A stretch of DNA of 64,000 bases from NCBI GenBank assembly GCA_022579005.1, contig MU401490.1, forward strand, positions 183,643-247,642, read 5' to 3'. Numbering within the stretch: position 1 is the first letter of the stretch; each line of letters opens with the position of its first letter. The DNA is from Poronia punctata (lineage: Eukaryota; Ascomycota; Sordariomycetes; Xylariales; Xylariaceae). The notes under the pieces are model-generated. The model did not search any database. It had not been told where the DNA came from and saw only the letters and a list, made by a program, of their open reading frames with translations. Shown one piece after another: positions 34,200-46,200 of this stretch. A program made the position numbers and the translations under genes.

Positions 34200-37100
34200 T
34201 CCTGGGGAAGTGAAATGTGCCGCAGAATGAATGACGCCAGAGTTGAGAGGTAAGAGAAGTTGTTAGGCAGGTGTGATGTTAGTTGCTAACGGAAAGAACC
34301 GCCAAGGTGCGATGTGTGCTTGAGGAAGAAGAGAGCTGAGTGAGGGGGCAGGGCGTGCCTGCGAACTGAGGAATATATACTCCGATACCTATAGCTTGAC
34401 CATGAGGTCCTCTTCAAATGGTTGACCTTATTTGCGTGTCCATTTTGTCAAGAGCGGCTACCTACCGGCACCCGTTTCCACGCAAACAGCAGTCAAGACC
34501 ATCTTAGCTACATCCCATGACATCTAGTACCGTGAAGTAGATCCTGTTCCGATCTAAAAGTTTAGTAGGACCAAAAGGCCTCGACTTAAAGATTACATGA
34601 AGCATTTGAATTTGGTGGAAGCTATTCAGATTGCAGAGGGACACTCAAGTAAGTATTCACACCAAGTATGAATAAATTGCAACGCTGCCGAGGGGCACGT
34701 ATTTGGGAAGAACATTGAGGGTGGGCTGACTTGATCGACGTGTCACCAAAAAGTCTCTCGACAATTCCGTTTGATGCTACAATCAAAAAGATCAGGAATT
34801 GAAATACTCCAGGTAGGCTAATATAATACCTACGCAGAGAAATGGAAGGTGTTTGCTCTCTCTTAACACACGCCCGTTGCGGGCTTGAAAATGGGCGTAA
34901 CTGCGTGTTTGACCTCTTACCTTTTACCTTTGTCTCTGTACAGAAAGCGCATGATGATAAATCTCCGGGCAGGAACTTTCTCTCCCAATCGATCAACGGT
35001 CTACGTACCTACACAACATCAAGTCTAAGCACGTCCCCGAAGAAGCCGCGACCCTGTTTGCTCCCACTTTACACGTACATTACGTGACGACATGGGGTAA
35101 TTAGGTACCTTAGGTAAGATATCCCCGGATTGAAATACCTAACACTACCAACGTCTTATCTATCTACTACCTACTAGAGTATGGCTTCTTGTTTCTATAT
35201 TTGCGGCAGGCATTGATTGAATGGAGTCGAACTCTGGATTTGGTTGTCTCAACATACGCGCATCTGACGTGATCAAATAAACCCTCATAGAGGGATCCTT
35301 GAGCGGAAGGGCAGGGACGGTGATGATGACAAGAGAGCGCCGCAAGACGGACAAAGGCGGGAAGAAAGAGTGGGCGAAACCCCGACAAAGGTGCGGCTTT
35401 CCATCTTTACATCTTTCTGTCTTTTTTTATTCTTATTTTTTTAACCTCCCCAGCTCATCAGTTGCTGAGTTAGTTGGATATCATACATCGTCACCGTGGG
35501 AATATCCCAGTACTTCGTACACGGCGATGGTAATAGTGGTAAGTAAGAATATCTAGACCAACAAGGATTTGTTATCAGCAAAAATCCTTGCTCCTCAGTA
35601 TTATATATGAGTACATTGATACACCCCGAGGTAAGAACATAAGCGGATAATATGCAGGTACCTATGTACGTAAGGCTTGGGCTTCGGAGAAATACTGACT
35701 TAGGTATGCCTGTCATCATGTACGATAATATATTGGAGTTAAAAAAACATTGAGAGAGAGCTGTTGTAGAAACCACCCCAGTGTTTCTCTGTTTCAGAAC
35801 CTTTTATCAACACGGGTCTTCTATAAACTTCCCCACTTCCTTTGGGTTGTACTTGTACATATAAGTCATTATTTTCTATGGTAAAAATAGATGAGGAGGA
35901 ACATGTCAATCAAAGAGCAAACATCAATTTTATCTCAAAGGTAGTAGGAGAGAAGAAGAGGCGCCGACTGCGAAGATTTAGGGTTACCTAGTATATCTAC
36001 CCTAGAAGTTAAGTCAGGTCAGATCAGGTCAGGTGTCTTGTCAACCCCTCCGCCTACCATCCCATCAACCACCATGTAAAGTCCGGTACAAAGAACCAAC
36101 AAAAACATACTCCAACGTCGTATTTGTGGCTTCTTCTGAGCGTCTAGGTTAGGAGGCGTATGGGGAAAGGTTACATTTTTGACCTGCATCTCATATTAAG
36201 AGATAAGAGAAGAAGAAAGAGAGGGGGGAAATAAGCGCCAATGGCACACAGAACATTGCCAATATTATGAGATAGGAGTTTGGCTGCTTCGGCAAAAGGT
36301 AGGCTGTTCCAATCTTTTTGCCGCGAGAGGCGTGTTGTGTGTGTGTGTTTCTCCATTTTGCATAATGACCATATTCAACGAGGAGACTAACCTAACTCAG
36401 GTAGACCTCAATGACACCTCATGGATGACCATTATATTGTGTTGGTTAAGAGATGAACAATTTCTGTTGATATGAATTAAGCAATACTCAACTTACCCCG
36501 GTTTGTGGACATGACATGGCTTCTTAATAGTTTGTTTGTTCGACCACACACCGCCCATTCAAGACTTTAAAGGAAGGTGAAAAAGAAGGCTGCTAGGATG
36601 TGCCGGCAAGAGAAGTATCAAGCTAATTGCAATGGACCGCAGTATAACGGGTAACCTCCCCCCAACATCCATTATCCACAATGGGGTCATGCTATAGAAG
36701 CTCGGTAATGCAAGTACGAGTAGACAAATATCCCCTTGCCGTCGCTATCCAAAGACGGGTCAGAACTACCGCCCGAGAGGAAAAAGGCCTAGGAGCCGAC
36801 CCCGGGAAGCATCTCGCACGTTTTGTTTCAATCAATAATACCTACCTTTACCCGGACCAAGCCCATGATTTTCACCACCTCGGGAACCACATCTCCTCAG
36901 CCGCAATGCAAGAACTGCGACGGGTTGATCCAATACAAGTTGTTCGTTTTATCGTTCTAGAAGAAAAGAATGAAGAAAGTTAAAGCACGACTTGGCAATT
37001 GGTCAGAGCCGGGCCAATAGGTGTTGCACACGAATTTGACCGTGCCACTGTTTCATGATTCCTACAGAGCAAAACAAACCACCTGTCAGCACTCCGCACT

Positions 37101-40100
37101 TCGGGGTAAGGGTAAGACGGGCCCCAAAAAACAGGCAAGGTATGAAACCCGCAACAGATGGACAGTTGTTCTGCTTTGCTCCGTTCCCGAACCAGGTACC
37201 TGACCTAGGCGGTCTATTAAACCCAGCCGTTTTTTGTTAATGCCCCCCAGGCAGGGAATGAAAGTCCAATTGGGAAACGTAATCGTGGTGAAAACTTGAT
37301 CACACGAGCCACAATATGAAAATGACACAAAAGTGTGAAGACTGTAACACTCTCTGTTATTGTTTATGCGCATGAAAATCTACACATGACTCTCTCTTGG
37401 ATACCCCTTGGTTAAATCATACCAACAGTACTGTGACACTGTTGGGGATGAGACACCTTGTTGTCCTTGGGAACTGCCTGTGTGCCTGTCTTTGTGCGCT
37501 ATCAGTCTATCTGTTTGAGTGCTTGCATGACACTAGTCCTTAACCAGCACGGCTATTGGCTTGTCCAAGGGGGGTCTAGTCAGGAACAGACAGCTCCTGA
37601 TGGGTAAAATCTCCTATCTAGCAGCGTAAAAATGTCCGACATATGAACCAGTTGGTTCAGTTTGTGTGATTCAGTTGCACATCAGCAGTGAAACCTTGAA
37701 GTCTGTTGCGTTCATTACTCGTAGATTGATAGACTGACGTAGTAGACTACACGTACATGTTGTTAACAAGGAAGAAGAGGAAGACAAAGATGGCAATTGA
37801 CATACACACCGTCTTACCCTCCTTGCAAAACAATACCAAGCAAAAGTCCAATAGAGGAATAAGCATGAAAAAACATAAAAGGATCTCGCGTTTCATCACG
37901 CTGATTCGCTCGTGCCTAAAATTGCGGGTTCATTCAGGTCTGCTCGAGATCCGTTCACCGTGACCAGTAGACAAGGTATACCAAACAAAGTAAGGCACCA
38001 CCACGTCTACACCACCTCAGATGCAAGAGGAGAAACATCCAATAATATCCAATCCAACAGAAACGATGTTGCGTCCATCTTACCTTATGTCTAGATACTT
38101 TTCATGCAGACCAGACATTCAAGACCTTGTCACGCTGTTGTTTGTTGTGTTAATTCTGGCCAGACCCTAACACGCACAAAAAATAACATAATAGCGCAAG
38201 TGATGTTCAGATCGCGAATCTGGATCTGGTTTGCGATCAGCGGCTGTGCCGTACAATTACGTCGAACACATGGCACCTCTCAGTGTTTGTTTCTAAGATC
38301 CTATCTGACCTACGTGCCTACCTACACATATGTGATTGACCTGAGCTATTTATTCATCATTCCTTGTTATGTCTATCTAAACCAGTCAGGCATAAGACAT
38401 AACGGTCATTCAACAAAGGTGAGAGACTTGCTTGCAAGTACTGGAGACGCCAATAACGTAGGTATGATGCGCATTGCCGTTTGATCCAGGATAAAACAAA
38501 TACAGTGCCAAACGGACCACTAAATATATCTCCAAGAGTTCGTCCCACACTTCAAAACCAAGCAATGCTCGGGAACGGAAAAGAAGTTTTAACATTTAGC
38601 GGGGAAAAAACAAGAAACAAAATGGTGGCCCGTCCGATCCGTGGGGTTTCTGAAACCCCCGACCCTGCCAAGGACTGGGCGCTCTAACTATATTTTTTCC
38701 TATTTGTTAATCAACTTGCTATCGGTCTAGGTCTAGGTCTAGGTACATCACATAAGGTATCTACACATAGCTAGCAAAAAACATTGCAAGACACTTGACA
38801 ATGACCATAATAAAGGATGATAGGCAGTCAAGTTAACTATGACATAGAAGATACTCTCTGATGGTCTTAAACACATATCTGTATAAGCTCTTTTCCACCG
38901 GCCTAGCATGGTAGGGACTACCTAATCCACTATCCTCACTCTCTTCTTGAAATACTAACGACCTAGCAGTTAAAAGAAAAGAGGGGCAAACCCTTGTATT
39001 TTTGTCCCTGAACTAGTTTCACTTTCGGACCATGTCCGATCACACCGCAGCGATCGCCCGCCCCCGGCAAGGTTAGTTAACTAGGATGCGGGATAGTGTG
39101 TTTCCACATGGTTATGTGCAACAGGTTTGCTGTTTGTTCCATGCAATAGCAGAACATGGGTGAACTCATAGTACAGTGCAGCGTATGCCTACTTTGATAT
39201 ATTGGTTAAAATAGTTACGAGTAGAGTATGTCTATCAGTAAACAAATAGAAAAGTACCTAGAGCAATAATGACAAAGGTCATATAAACAGAGACAACCTA
39301 ATCTCTTGTGCGGGTGTATAGCTCAGATAGCAGTAAAAGGTAGTCCGGGGAAGGGTAAGACAGGCACAGAGCAGGCACAAGAGAGGTAAGCTTGAACATA
39401 CCTGCCTTGGTATGCATAATAGAGAGATAGGCCGGGTACCTACTTCCTACGTCAAGATTAGGTAGAACGAGGTATAGAGTACTAGGTAGTAAGCGAGTAG
39501 GCACACATAATTGCTTCAATAGTGTCTATAAAGACGCACACATGATGTACTAATACATTAAGAAATGCAAAGACCTCACGCACATTGGGTATCTTCATGC
39601 ACATAAGCTTTGTACCACACACACAACCTAGCCACATTTCTATCCTATGACCAAATCTGCTCATACTCGTATCTGTTTCTGTCCTGAACGTGTCTCGCTC
39701 TTGAGCATACATACTTCAACTATCTTGGCCTGCAGCTTTTCCTGACCAACAGAAGGTGTGGCGCAAGATCAGCAGCAGCCGATGGAACAAGGCCAGACCA
39801 GGGGTACGTGTACACGCAACTAGTAGGAGTGTGCTCCTTTGCTCATGTACACGTACAAAACACGGCTTTCTTTGCACCCATAGTACAAGGCAAGTGCCAG
39901 CCCTTACAGATAGCCCGCAGATGCACTTCTGCATCTGCATTTCTGCATGCCTAGCCCCAATACTTTGTACCCACACACGGAAACGCGAACGGCCAACACC
40001 TGTCTCCCACTTTTCCCCATAATCTGTCTCGCTTGGGAGTAAGTACTCACTGCTCCAGGGCCTACAAAACTGGATGCTAGGTATGTGTGCTTGGACTTGT

Positions 40101-41300
40101 GTCGTAGTGTAGCCGGCTTGCTCGTTTGCTTGCTAATGCATCTACAGTATCTTATGCCCCATTCACTAACCAGGTTCACCCAATAGCTCATATTATATGC
40201 ATGTAGGCCACATGTCTAGCTCACCCGTTGAACAAAGGAGTGTCTTCGTCTCGATATAGCAAGGCGGGAGCTGTTGTTCCAAGCTCGTCTATTAGACCAC
40301 CTGACCCCCCCCAGTTTCTCCCCACGTCCATTCGACCTGCAGATATAGATACATATCCCACCCAGACCGTCCCCTCTCTTCCTTTTTATCCAGCTGAGCT
40401 GAGGGGGAGAAGAAGCACAGCGTGTGGTATATCTTCCAAGCTGCCCCATTCACCCTTGTGTGTGGGTGTGTCTTTTTGGTCTTGTTACTCCTTATCCTGT
40501 AGAGAGGAGCAGGTGCTCTCCAACCGGATGAGCCAGTCTTGAAAAGAAGACTCCCAACATTCAAACTTTTCTGTCGCTCGTTACACCCTCTTTACCTGCT
40601 CACCCACTTCGCCTCGGAGTCAATGGCATTTGTGCTACCCTGAGGCAATCAGGCGCTTAATAAATGTTAGTAAAATCCCACTGTGTTTCTCCATTTGTAT
40701 GTCCACCACCTGGATGCTTGCGGCCGTCCCGAATCATATATGGTGTGTATGTTGGACAGGTGCATTCGCTGGTGACAATAACGCCAAAGCAAGCAAGCAA
40801 GCTAGGAATCTTGCATGCTGCGTTAGAGACAGTCATTGTCAGTCCTTGATAAGTCATGACCTGCTATCTTCCAAGGCATCCGGGCCCTCAGACGACACAC
40901 CAAAGATGAGAAATGACTGGGTCGGAATAGATGGACCTTTGATATATATACATGACTTTGAGAGCTTTGAGACTGACTGACTGGAGACACTAGCTGACAC
41001 ATGATCCTTCCAGAACTTTGCAAGAACAAGAGCAGCTTGGTTTCGCTAAAACTACAATATCGTGGCCGACCAGCGAAAAGAAGACCTGCTATCATATGTT
41101 CTCTTCAAGTTCCATGGATTCTCCATCGTGACTTCGTCTAGACTAGTTGTCCAGGAACCGAGACGCTCCAGATCGCTGGCCCGACGACATTTGCCCCGGC
41201 TTTACCAAGTCAAAGCGTGGACCGGACCAGCTCGTTTGCAGTTTTGGATAGCCATCATCCAAAGTGCTGCCTTATCCTGACAAGAGATTCGCCACCCAAC
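34200..41300. other. 7.1-kb gene-free divergent intergenic region
   Basis: It lies between the start codons of the dynamin-like gene (leftward) and the membrane protein (rightward). Base composition is ordinary, so it is not RIP-mutated like the right end. The longest open frame is about 125 codons and none resembles a protein. It holds short tandem words: TCAGG-type at about 36013-36034 and GGTCTA repeats at about 38724-38744. Many TACCTA/TAGGTA words are scattered through it. It may hold long leaders, non-coding transcripts or a decayed gene. Confidence 0.55.
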
Positions 41301-42047
41301 ATGGAGAAGCGAAGTGGCGATATGACAGGCCACACCAAGCTGATCGTCGTGCTAAGCACGGTGTTCGGCATCCTCGGCGTGGTGCTGATAGGACTGCTGG
41401 GATATTGGCTTCTACGGAGATTTCGTCGGAGACCCGGCTTATTCAACAGGGGCCTAACTCCCATCGGCGACGATGAAATAGCGAGGTGGAAGGTGAGCCG
41501 ACCCGAAGAGAAGGAATATGCGAGAACGGGCCACACGTCCAAAGACTCTACGAATTCCGCCAAGATACAGTACCAGAAGGCCGGAAGCCGGCCGTCCACA
41601 GACACCGTCGTGTCGCCCAGATCCTTCATCAACGGCCATGGCTATAGCATGGACCTGCCCAGGGTACCGGAGCCGGCAGCTTTTGCCCTCGCCCCGAACG
41701 CTCGGAGCGGACTGACGGACGAGATGGTCCCAGGCGATGATCCATTCGTACAGCCCCTGAGACGACAGACATCGCGCTTACAGAAAAATCCGGTCCGCGC
41801 CAACACTCGCACGAGAACTTCACGAAGCTACAGCCAGCCCGAAAGCGGACAAAGCAGCTCGGACTCGTCGCCGTCAGGCTCCCGGAGTGCGTTCAATCCA
41901 CGGATGGGAACCGGACACTCCCGCATCTACTCGTCATCATCAGTTCCGCCACAACTTGCCCACAATGGCCATGGCGACGCTTATATCGGCTTATCGCCAC
42001 CGCCCTCTCGACGACAGGATCATGTTATTGGGCAAGCTCTAGGGTGA
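41301..42047 (+). CDS. Hypothetical single-pass membrane protein
   Basis: Single exon, 248 residues from the ATG at 41301; the frame extends upstream only with non-ATG codons. A short N-terminus (MEKRSGDMTGHTK) is followed by one strong membrane helix (LIVVLSTVFGILGVVLIGLL, about residues 14-35) and a basic stop-transfer LLRRFRRRPG, which predicts a cytosolic C-terminus. GLTPIGDDEIARWK after the helix is a motif I associate with uncharacterised fungal membrane proteins. The remaining 170 residues are disordered, Ser/Arg/Pro-rich and contain likely phosphorylation sites. There is no signal peptide apart from the anchor. Function unknown. Confidence 0.75.
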   Translation: MEKRSGDMTGHTKLIVVLSTVFGILGVVLIGLLGYWLLRRFRRRPGLFNRGLTPIGDDEIARWKVSRPEEKEYARTGHTSKDSTNSAKIQYQKAGSRPSTDTVVSPRSFINGHGYSMDLPRVPEPAAFALAPNARSGLTDEMVPGDDPFVQPLRRQTSRLQKNPVRANTRTRTSRSYSQPESGQSSSDSSPSGSRSAFNPRMGTGHSRIYSSSSVPPQLAHNGHGDAYIGLSPPPSRRQDHVIGQALG

Positions 42048-42682
42048 GGCCAATGGGATTGTTGTTTGGTGTCTTTATCTGCAAGAGGATAGTCCAGGTT
42101 GACTGCGTTACGACATTGGGAAACGGACCAGGTTTTGTTCGTTGAAGAGTGAAGAAACCTTACAAGGGCAGACTTTCGCTTGGTCCACGGGCGTGACATT
42201 TCGACCTTTCCCAAGATTCCGCCTGGTTATGCGAAGAACTTTGATAAATCGGCTCCGACATGATCCCGTCATTTGAAATGCCACTTCCCTCATCCACACC
42301 ATTATACCCGAGGATCATCAACCATTCAATCATTTTACATTTCGTTATACCAAATTTCTTCTTTTCTTTTCTTTTTACTTTAACGGAGTTTCCGGGCCTC
42401 GGACCCGTTGAGATTTTGGAGGATATACCCAACCGATTCGGAACCTTTTTTTCTTCTTCTTTTTTTTTCTCTTTCTTTACGTGATTGCCGAGACATTTTC
42501 GTGTCTTGTCCTGGGAAACGATGCAGGTTTACCGCTGTTGGACGCGTTGGACGCGTTGGACTTTGAACTTGAACAAGAGGTGTACCTCTACTAACCTAGA
42601 CATGATTGGGAGTCGTTGAGGTAGTCCTGTCAGTTATTAGAGGAGGAGGGGGGGGTTTAAGAGATTCTTGCGTCGATAGATC

Positions 42683-42739
<57 letters not shown>

Positions 42740-43229
42740 TGTGTGTGTGTGTGTCCTGGTTTATGGACTCGAGTAGAGTGTGTACACGACTAGATGTCAT
42801 CGGTGTTGGTTGGTAGTAGAGGATATCATATTGAGAAAAGTCTTCTGACGGCAAATAAAAACAATCGCCACACCATAAACAAACCTTCTGAGGCCCCTTG
42901 TTCACGCGTAGGCATGTTGTCTGTTTCCAACCTACGCTCTTCCATAAGTGTTTACTGAATCCGTGTTCGTCTTGACATTTATCAAAACAACAATTAGTCA
43001 GTGGAGGCGAAAAAGACCATCGGAATATTTTAGGACGTCAAAACCAGAGGAACGATTCAGTTTTCCTCAACAGAGAAATATATTGCCTACCTTAGGTACC
43101 TATCAGAGCTCTACCCATCTCAATCTTATCCTGACCAATATCGTCATCATTGGTACTTTTTTCCAACTTGCAGTCCTTTCTATTCGGAGTGTATATAATC
43201 AATCTCAGCATCACCCAGTAAGCACATTT
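42048..43229. other. Convergent intergenic region with a long microsatellite
   Basis: Between the 3' ends of the membrane protein and the AAA ATPase. Besides the AG/GT microsatellite it holds pyrimidine-rich stretches near 42357-42376 and 42446-42478 and a GGACGCGTT duplication near 42540-42560. No gene is supported. Confidence 0.55.
42684..42754. repeat. Compound dinucleotide microsatellite (AG)n(GT)n
   Basis: About 27 AG units run straight into about 8-9 GT units without interruption. Confidence 0.95.
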
Positions 43230-46200
43230 TCAATAACGTTGATCCCGAGCCCCATGCATATGCATATCGTCGTCCGGTTTATAATCATCATGATCATATT
43301 GTCTTGTCTGACCGCCTGGGGCTTGCCGATGAGGGTGAGAAGACACACCCGAGGGTGGGCTTATATGTTGGACCTGGACCTTACTAGGACTGCGATTCTG
43401 GACATAGGCGTCTTCCTCGGGTGGCTGAAAGTAGGTCCTGCGTCCTGCTGCCTCGTGTTGCTGTTGGTCATGCCCGTACCCAGAATGGTGGTAATCATCC
43501 CACTCTTGACCTTGCTGATGTCGTGGTCCCATCCTTTGACCTTGGTGTTGCGTGCTCAGGTTCAGGTTACTGTGTTGGTGAGCCATGTAAGGGCCCTCAA
43601 GGTATTCCGAAGGTCTCGTTGGGTGAGGTTGTACTATATGCGGAGAATGAGGAGGAACATTATATCCCTGCCCGCTACCGCTACCTCCTTGCGCAACCAT
43701 CTGCCCCGCTCGATACGGCACTTGAGTAGTAGTGGGATACCTCATCTGGTTCTGTTGCTCGTATGGAGCAGTGACATACTGACCGTGCGATTTCTGGTGA
43801 AAACGTGATCTTCTGTCCACTTTCAAGGCGCCCGCCTCCTTGGGCCCTATGTTGCCCATGGGCTCGCCCTTCTCATTGACCCACATGGCCCGGAGACCTG
43901 CCTCCTTTGCACGTCGAGCGGTATGTGTCCCGTATATGTCCTTGAGATGCTTAGAAAAGGCCAGGTATGCCTCGGCCACTGTTTCAAAATGCGATACCTT
44001 GAGCTGGATCTTTGGATCTGGTACAAGGATGATGCTGTTGTCTTTGCCTAGTGCCTCGTATTCCGCTAGAGCCGCTGCCGTTTGACATGCGTTGCGGATC
44101 TGCCGCCCATTCCAGTGATCGAATGGGTTTTTGTCCCAGTAGTCTTGAGCGAAGACGCCGATATCCATGTCGTCGATGATAAGCTCGCCAGATTTACTGC
44201 GGAAACGATCTCGGACGAGCTTCAGATTCAACTTAAAGACCTCCAATGTTTCTTTCCGGCCTAGCTCGGGATAGTATAAACTAACATGGATACGAGAAGC
44301 AAAAGCTTCGTCAAAATCACCGACTCTGTTGGTGGTTAGGAAAAGGACGCCAGAGTAGTATTCGAGGACTCTCAAGAAGACTATAGGGGGACGGACAGTA
44401 TTAGTCAAGAAGCAGATGACGAGGCAGGGTAGGATAGAACTGACCAGCAACTAGACCGTTTCTCTTAAAGTCTTCTTTCGTCCTTTGGGCGAGGAAAACG
44501 TCCGCTTCGTCTAGAAGTAAAACGCACCCCCAACGACTAGCGAGTGCAAAGTTTGTTTCCAAAGCAAGCTCGACATCCCTGGCTGTCGTCCCAAGATCAC
44601 CTAGAGAAGATGGTAAATATCAACTGTGCTCTGCAGAAGCGAGTGCCGGGGGTGTTGGCCTTACCACAGGTAAGCTGGAAAAGGGGCTTTTTGAACTTTT
44701 CCGCCACTCCCTCTTGGCTTCTTGTCAGTCTGTATTTCAGGAGTCTCTGCGACCAAACTTGCTCACCTGCAGTCGTGGTCTTCCCTACACCAGGTGCCCC
44801 GTGAAGTAAGATAATCAGCCCCTTTCCTGATTTTAAGGCAGGGAGTCAGTGCTGCTTCGTTTCGATCATACAGGTATTTTATTGTTATGTGCAATAGGGG
44901 ATGGGGATGGCTTTCTACCTTTACCACGAACTATATCTGTTCGCTCGCTATTATTCCACGCTTTATCACGAAAATGTTGGGTTATCAAGGATAATATCAT
45001 ATCCTTGTGTCCAGGCGGCAATACAAGTTGGTCAAAGGCAGGTATGGCTTCCTTCAGGCCACCTCCCCCAGTCTTATCATCCTCGTAGATTGTACCAGAT
45101 GGTTGATCCCTGGAGAGGTAAGTGAGATCCAACTGGGCTGAGTACTCGAAACGTTAACATCGACGCGGAACAGATAGAAAGTGTATTATTGGGCTGAAAA
45201 GCAACTCACCCCATTTTCGACTCCTTAGGACATAGCCAAACACGCGGTAGGATAGGATGGCCAGGTCATCTTCTCCAAGCCCCGCGTCCTCTGCCTTGGT
45301 GTCGAATGTCCGAGGTATAATGACCACAGAGGGTCTTTCCTCGGGCGTTTTGGGAAGCAGCTGTGCCATAAAGTCCTCGTTCATCTTCTTCTCAATGTAG
45401 GAATCATTGTACACAGCTTCGTCCCCACAGCAAGCTGCCACGCATTTGCCTACGCCGTGCTCCTCTTCGTCACCCGCCCCTGATTCGATCAGCGTCTCAA
45501 GCTCGGGCTCCCATTGGAATTGGTGTTCGGTCTTAAACGCTGCCTCAAAGTCAACTACGACCTGGCTTTCGATCTCATCCCGGGGTTCCCGGGATTCCAC
45601 GGCTGGACCGGAATAGTACATGGGCTCTACATTGGCCTGATGTGGAGCGGCCACCTTGAGAAACATCCTTCCCCGTTGGACGAGATGTTGCTTGAGCTTG
45701 TCACCGAGATCCACCGAGTTGTCCGCAGCACCCTTTTGTTGAAACGGATGAAATCGGAGGGGGTAAATTGGGAGAGTTGTAACAGCCACCTCTCGCTCGA
45801 ACAACGGGATCTGGATGAATTTGGAGACGGGGCCCAGACGCCGTCCGTCAAAGTCAACATAGACACATTTAATCGTGAATGCGGCTTCTCCTTCCTCATC
45901 ATCCGTATCTTTCCTTCCGATAAACTTTTCCATGTACCTGCGCCACGGGTCGGTAGCTTTGTGCACAACGCTGTTCATACTCAGGATGCGGTATGCCTGT
46001 TTGCCGTCGTTACCAATCACAAGGCTGCCTGGTTGGAAGAGGTACCAGAGGTCGGAGAAGGCGACCGTCTGACATCTGCTGCTCTCGAGATAAGTGATCC
46101 GCTTCTTCAGATCATTGTCCAGGAACTCTACGAAGCACTTCATATCTTCAAAAGACACTGGTAATGCTGCCTCTAGTCGTAATGATGCCTCCTCCTCCTC

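Noticed and set aside
38104..38484. 126-codon open frame in the 7.1-kb gap
   Set aside because: No recognisable protein, no splice partners, and composition like the surrounding spacer.
45514..46164. 216-codon open frame opposite the AAA ATPase
   Set aside because: Shadow of a long exon; the minus-strand frame has DUF7025-like and AAA motifs.
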